DNA of 64,000 bases from assembly GCA_003439945.1 (NCBI GenBank), contig QVRM01002802.1:1-64000 (forward strand). The letters are read 5' to 3'. The notes beneath the pieces were generated by a model. It did not search any database, had not been told where the DNA came from, and worked only from the letters and a program-made list of their open reading frames with translations. Each line of letters starts with the position of its first letter. Position 1 is the stretch's first letter. A program made the position numbers and the translations under genes. Origin of the DNA: Dermanyssus gallinae (Eukaryota > Arthropoda > Arachnida > Mesostigmata > Dermanyssidae). Below are positions 59,301 through 64,000 of the stretch, piece after piece.

Positions 59301-62300
59301 ATATAACTTGTGATGAAACTGACATTGATCGATTAGAACTGAACAGCAGCTTATTAACAATTTTTGCAATTGGCGTGCTTGATCGGAATAACCCGTAAAT
59401 ATTGCGAAAATCTACTAATAATGGTGACTAAACATCAACAATACATATATATATATCCTCGGTTTGTAGAATTATTTTTTTACTAAAGCAGGGTATGTCT
59501 TTCATATAAGCTTCGTTAGCACGTTGGAGTCAGCAATTGTTTCCGCGCGAATCTGTAATCACGGGTTTTCTAACCCAAGGCAGTGTATTTTGATGAGCAT
59601 TCAACGACAGTTTGTCGTTCTCTCGGATATACATCGAGGTATTTCTGCACTTGTTGTCTTATAGACAATGCAAGAAAGAACGATAAATATATATATATAT
59701 ATATAAATATATATATTATAAGTCACTGTACCTGGTTAATGACGGGCAAGGATTTTCCGGGACTCTGACAGAGAAAGGCTGCACTGAATAGGAGCACAAG
59801 AAGAAGTGCTGTCTCATACGCCGTTTCGAAGAGCCAACTGCAGAGCGTGAAGGTAGAGTGTTGGCCTGCCGACATCTGTCCGATATATAAAGCGACGATT
59901 TTTTTACGGGGAACCATTTGCTTAGGACGGCTTAGTATTTAATAACCAACCAAACCTACAAGGTTAGTGCGTTTTATTTAGGCTATTATGATAGGTTAGG
60001 AGGTTTTCGTTAAATCTTTCTGACGCAATGCATGTCGACCGCGAATAAGTGTTGTGTTTTAGCCGCTAGCGACTGTTTTTATGATGCTTTGCGGGCTTCA
60101 ATTCGTGCCAGTATGTATAATAGAAACTGCATAAGTGTTCCTAAAATGCCAAAGAAGTTGATTAATTTTAGTTTTATGCCATTGTTTTGTTCAATGTAAA
60201 ATGTTTAGTTCTATCGACATTAATCATAGTGAAAAAAACGTTCATGAAATCCAAAAGTAACTTACCGCGATAAACTTGTCGACTTGAATACAGAGCGGCA
60301 TCACAGTGAGCAGGTGCATCAGGAAAACCATCGTGGAAAAAATTGCGTCCACTTTTTCCACGAGTAGGCAAAGATCTATGAGCCACAGGCCAGGAAATAC
60401 AGCACAAGTATTACGTTTTGTTCAATGATCACCTTTGATAAGCATAAATCAATCATGAATCCACTGAAGCAGCATTTTTATTAACTATTAAGTCAACCTT
60501 CTTAATGAGGACATCCATTTCGCGCACCACTGCGAGGTGAGAACGATGTACCGCGTAACGAGTTACAACAGTTCGCGTGATTTGGGCGTTTCATATATAT
60601 ATATATATATATATGTTACATACATGTGCTTCATCACTGTAACTCTGGGCCATCCTTTGCTTTTGGTTGGCCATCCGATAAACGTGGCAATTTAGTTTGC
60701 TGTAGTGAACCCTTCTACTTTTCGCGCTGAACCTCAGCCAAGATTTAACGAGACTGCTTTTCGCATTGCTTCATAGACGGACCCCCATAAATAAAAATGT
60801 GCAACGGTGGGGCTCGAACCCGCGCACCTATGTGTCTACTCCGGTCGCGAGGCGCAGGCGAATGCATCCACCACGTCACCGGTGGACGTAGTGAACCCTT
60901 AAAGCGTCCTTCAGGAAGCTAACGAATATATCGCTATTTGCATAAGTAAAGAGGCTTCTTTCTCTCTGTCTCCGCCCCACTAGAGCTCTTATTAGCTTGC
61001 CATTTGACGTCGACAGGAACTGCGACGTAAAACGCACGCGAGAGACGCCCGATTTGTGCATTGCAAATGCAATGCAAGAGCACTATAAATCAGCAGCATG
61101 AAGAGCCCGCACTCCATGGTCCAGAGTACAGTCGCACTTACCCGCATGGATAAGGCGGAGTTGCATCATTTCCACCGATTGGTTAAGGTTTTCAGCTTGA
61201 AGCATTTCGTCCATCAGGAAATCGTACCGGCTGAACTTGATGATAGCCAACTGCAAGCAGGGTTAAGCCATTAAGGACGGAGCGAACGCTATGAAAAGAA
61301 GGCCAATTTGCAATAGATAGAAAATATTGGCTATTTAACCCAGGCTGATAAACTGAAAATCATTACAAAGTCTACCCTAGTCTCTAGATAGGCTTGGAAA
61401 TCGGGGTGCATTTAGGAATCGTTATGACGTAATCTGTCGATAGGCCGTCATCAGCTTGTGGGTGTGGGGTAGGAGAACCAGTCCGGAGTTTATCCCGGTT
61501 TCGATTGGTATATCCCAGGGCGCGTGCTTTGACTCACTAGCTTTCCTTTGCTTCCTAAATGGTATCTATAGAGTATCGCACGAGTGGCGGCTATGATTTA
61601 TGCTGAGCACAGCGATTTTAAATGCATCGGCCAGGCTGGTGAGGAGGTACACCGGGTGGCGATGCATTGTATTCAGAGAGGCGTAACGCCACGATTCCAC
61701 AAATGCCACCTGTGATCATCAATAATCACCTCATACAATCAGGCCTGCAGTAAGGATTGGGCGAAATGACTGAGTGAGGCACAGGGGCGCTTTGTTCGTA
61801 TGTTTCGGGGATCGGCCAGGCGAAGCCAGGGAAGGAAGACAACACAATGCTTTGCATATAGAGAATATCTCTATTTTTTTTTCATTAGTTTCCCGAATTT
61901 TCGAATTATCGGTAATACATACCGCTTATTTCTTTGTTGTATACAACAAAACAAATCATTATTGCTGAAGACGTCAGGAATGGTGTGCAGTGTCTCAACC
62001 GCTCGAAGCATGCGTACTTTTGCGGGAAAGTGGGAATCCAAAAACTGATTAAGCGCGCCAAGGCATTGGCGACAAGGAAGAGAACATTTTGACAATTTAA
62101 TAAATCTTGAATATAATAGTTCATGTATAACATAATTTTGATTATAAGCTTTGACTATGCTAAGCTTTTACAAGGATCTCCTTGTCCCACATTAACGATA
62201 ATTCTCAAAATTGCATATCCCTAGCGGCGCTCTGTGGTACGAAGCTGCTTGCCTCACATATCTAAAAATACTTTTCGGGCTGATCCCCAACCAAGATTTA

Positions 62301-62460
62301 ACCTCCACGGGACTGCTTTTCGCATTGCTTTATACTTTAAAAAACTTAAACTTAAACTCGAACTCGCGCACCTATGTAGCTCCTTCAGTCGCGAGGCGCA
62401 GACGAATGCACCACGCCACCAGGCTCGACTGCCTCACATATTTACAAGCAAATAAGTTGC

Positions 62461-62522
<62 letters not shown>

Positions 62523-63327
62523 GTTTAAGCTTTTGATCAGAAAATAGAGTACTGTACAATGTTGATGAAGCTAAAGAAGAGCACGATCGTCGACACTGTT
62601 CCCGAGAGCAGGACCTGTTCGATGAAGAACGTCGTGATGGCGAGTGCGTGGACCACCGGTGCAGCTGATTGAGACACATCTTCGGGCCGCAGCAGGAGAT
62701 CGTTCTCGATGAACGATGCGTATCTGCGACAGATCACAACGTGGCCTCGGTTAGAAGTCTTGACATGCTAGCGTAGATTCGCTCACTGCCGATATTAAAA
62801 TCAACAATTTAAATAGGAACATTTTGACACGGGCTTGTTTGCGCTTTAGACTTCGAATTGAGCGTGGTCAGCGTAAGCAGGGGATATATATATAAGCACT
62901 TTGGTAGGCTGGAGCCTCTTGTGTACTTGTGCCCCAAGTTTAGAGCAAGCCGACGACTGATGGCGCATGATGACATGACGCAGCCCATCATAGCCTTGAT
63001 GAAGTCAAACACCCCTAGACTAATCTGGGATGGGACGGCTGAACGATTTTCTCAAACCCTCAATCGCTGGTCCCTGTTGTTTCTCGAAATTTTCGCAGGG
63101 CCAGTGACCATAAGATGTATTGTAATGTTTACCTAAATTCAGACACGATTGCATGTAATTTCCTGCGTACTCTGCGAATGTGTATTGACATGGACGTACG
63201 TACTTGTCCAATTGTCTTAAAAACTTCTTACCTGTCCTCAACAATTAAAGCGGCGTAATTTGTCGCTACACGGACGAACTCGCAAATCCACATGAAAACC
63301 ACACTGTATCTGCACATTCTGCAAATC
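56385..63327 (-). CDS. Gustatory receptor-type 7TM chemoreceptor (5' incomplete)
   Basis: Seven exons agree in phase: 63327-63232, 62723-62558, 61709-61611, 61250-61142, 60375-60266, 59875-59732 and 56582-56385 (TAG). They give about 306 residues. Gr proteins are ligand-gated cation channels of sensory neurons with an inverted 7TM topology. Support: repeated hydrophobic segments; HADLCLLVEKVDAIFSTMVF, resembling the conserved region before TM5; and the C-terminus, where GRFYTMDRGTFVTSLGLIAS then YVVFSMQI matches the Gr TM7 signature (TY...QF type). The incoming phase-2 acceptor at 63328 shows that at least one 5' exon lies upstream, beyond or near the window edge. The exon 3 donor (GTGCTC) is weak and this exon's identity is less certain. 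The last intron holds two LINEs. The ligand cannot be told. Confidence 0.8.
56644..57500 (+). mobile_element. Decayed LINE with internal deletion in receptor intron
   Basis: The frame reads DEWLEYFAEIFTRDCVLPE, KYEKSAGPNQIVYEHLKAS and, with stops, DTTEPENYLGIAQTSLVYEV, the early RT blocks. After a jump it continues NKLNLNVSKTNVMRFIRGAC and LGITLSPKLCFTRHIEE, from the thumb region. The catalytic ADD part is missing. It stops abruptly at about 57500, where a different LINE begins. Confidence 0.75.
57510..59243 (+). mobile_element. LINE with unusual conserved C-terminal region
   Basis: The RT part reads KLYFQNAFNMMQRDHILNSV and a catalytic region LDDGLLADDLP with Leu where Tyr is usual. It then gives VELLGATITD and LPVSAGGLGVRTAKYLGLSC. 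After a frameshift near 58440, a C-terminal region follows with SRHYALNDVICRALHSAQVP, LLVWDVNVSCTLARSYV and KLVKYRELGPQFIV, and ends FPEIP at 59243. This tail is characteristic of one LINE type common in invertebrates. A few stops and frameshifts make it inactive, but it is nearly complete from RT to the end. Confidence 0.75.
60720..60890 (-). repeat. tRNA-derived SINE, copy 4 (reverse)
   Basis: It holds GCATTGCTTCATAGACGGAC, CAACGGTGGGGCTCGAACCC and a CACGTCACCGG end. It lies in a receptor intron. Confidence 0.9.
62270..62430 (-). repeat. tRNA-derived SINE, copy 5 (reverse, diverged)
   Basis: It has CAAGATTTAACCTCCACGGG, CTGCTTTTCGCATTGCTTTA and CACCACGCCACCAGGCTCGA. The central part is altered to an ACTTAAACTTAAACTCG run that weakens the B-box. 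It lies in a receptor intron. Confidence 0.85.
62461..62517. repeat. (TA)n array in receptor intron
   Basis: A TA run of about 56 bp directly after SINE copy 5. Confidence 0.95.
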
Positions 63328-63489
63328 CTGTCTCCGCTGAGTGCTGGAAGATAATTTTAAGTTCTACATGTCTATATATCACATCACAGCTCTTAAGTTA
63401 AGTTTTGTGATTTCTAATTTATAAGGCAACAGTACGCGACCATAAACTGGATCATTATTAGTATTGTACTACGCTCTCTCTCCATCTAC

Positions 63490-63640
<151 letters not shown>

Positions 63641-63644
63641 TGGT

Positions 63645-63920
63645 CCTACAGTACCTATACAATATGTCCTTATTTAAGGTTTGGTAGAACTCGGCAAGAT
63701 AATCAATTTTTCCAATAGAAGGAGGGGCAGAAACGTCTTGTTTAGGAAAGAGGACGAAATTTATATAAGTAGCTACTCTGTCTCTTTTCCTCAATAGCTG
63801 TGCAATTTTACGTTTGCAGGAGAGCCATACATATAAGTACATATTTCGAGTTTTGGTTGAACTTAACAGGGAAATATGTTTTCGCAATGGAAAGAGGGGG
63901 CGGAAACGTCTTGACAAAAT
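63645..63920. repeat. Diverged duplication near the right edge
   Basis: About 95 bp at 63650-63742 and 63823-63915 share ATATGTCCTTATTT/AAGTACATATTT, TTGGT.GAACT, a TTTTCCAAT.GAAG-type block and GAAACGTCTTG. They look like an old tandem or dispersed duplication. A 5' exon of the receptor could also lie here but none was recognised. Confidence 0.45.
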
Positions 63921-64000
63921 TGTACGGCTCGGAACGTGAAAATTTCAACGTAAGACATAGAAACTATGGATGTCAAGAAAGCTTAGTTACTTGGCAACTA

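Overview
The window is nuclear DNA from an animal. It holds spliced genes with short coding exons, GT-AG introns, many decayed retrotransposons and mariner transposons, a tRNA-derived SINE family and dozens of (TA)n arrays. A gustatory-receptor-type chemoreceptor points to an arthropod. A mite or other chelicerate fits the gene set and repeat load, but the sequence alone does not prove the order. There are no operons, CRISPR arrays or bacterial features.

I recognise seven protein genes; six are on the minus strand. From left to right they are: the 3' exons of a SAM-domain gene of the SAMD10/SAMD12/Aveugle type (3477-4069, minus); single-exon GINS subunit SLD5 (5704-6321, minus); CRPPA/ISPD, the ribitol-5-phosphate cytidylyltransferase (10309-13736, plus); inositol polyphosphate 1-phosphatase INPP1 (15378-19418, minus, four exons); an HCN-type hyperpolarisation-activated channel (22661-35482, minus, ten exons, about 721 residues); ribosomal protein P0 (49428-50845, minus, three exons); and a gustatory receptor (56385-63327, minus, seven exons, 5' end not found). 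Exon boundaries were set by eye from splice signals, phase agreement and remembered family conservation. They agree in phase throughout, except for single-base conflicts in RpLP0 and CRPPA.

The rest is mostly repeats. Three decayed mariner copies lie near INPP1 and inside INPP1 and HCN introns. LINE remnants of at least three kinds are present: CR1/Jockey-like, R1-like 3' ends, and a LINE with an unusual C-terminal region that sits in the last intron of the receptor gene. Five copies of one tRNA-derived SINE and four copies of a second short repeat are scattered across the window. Three tandem duplications of about 120-130 bp and several strong inverted repeats were also found. A 51-bp stretch at 52866 closely resembles part of RpLP0 exon 2.

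The genes have unrelated housekeeping, signalling and sensory roles and do not form a pathway cluster. I see no convincing new multi-gene system. The most useful observations are the probable GC-AG intron and the in-frame alternative donor in HCN, the RpLP0-like fragment, the SINE family, and the single-base frame conflicts that probably mark assembly errors.
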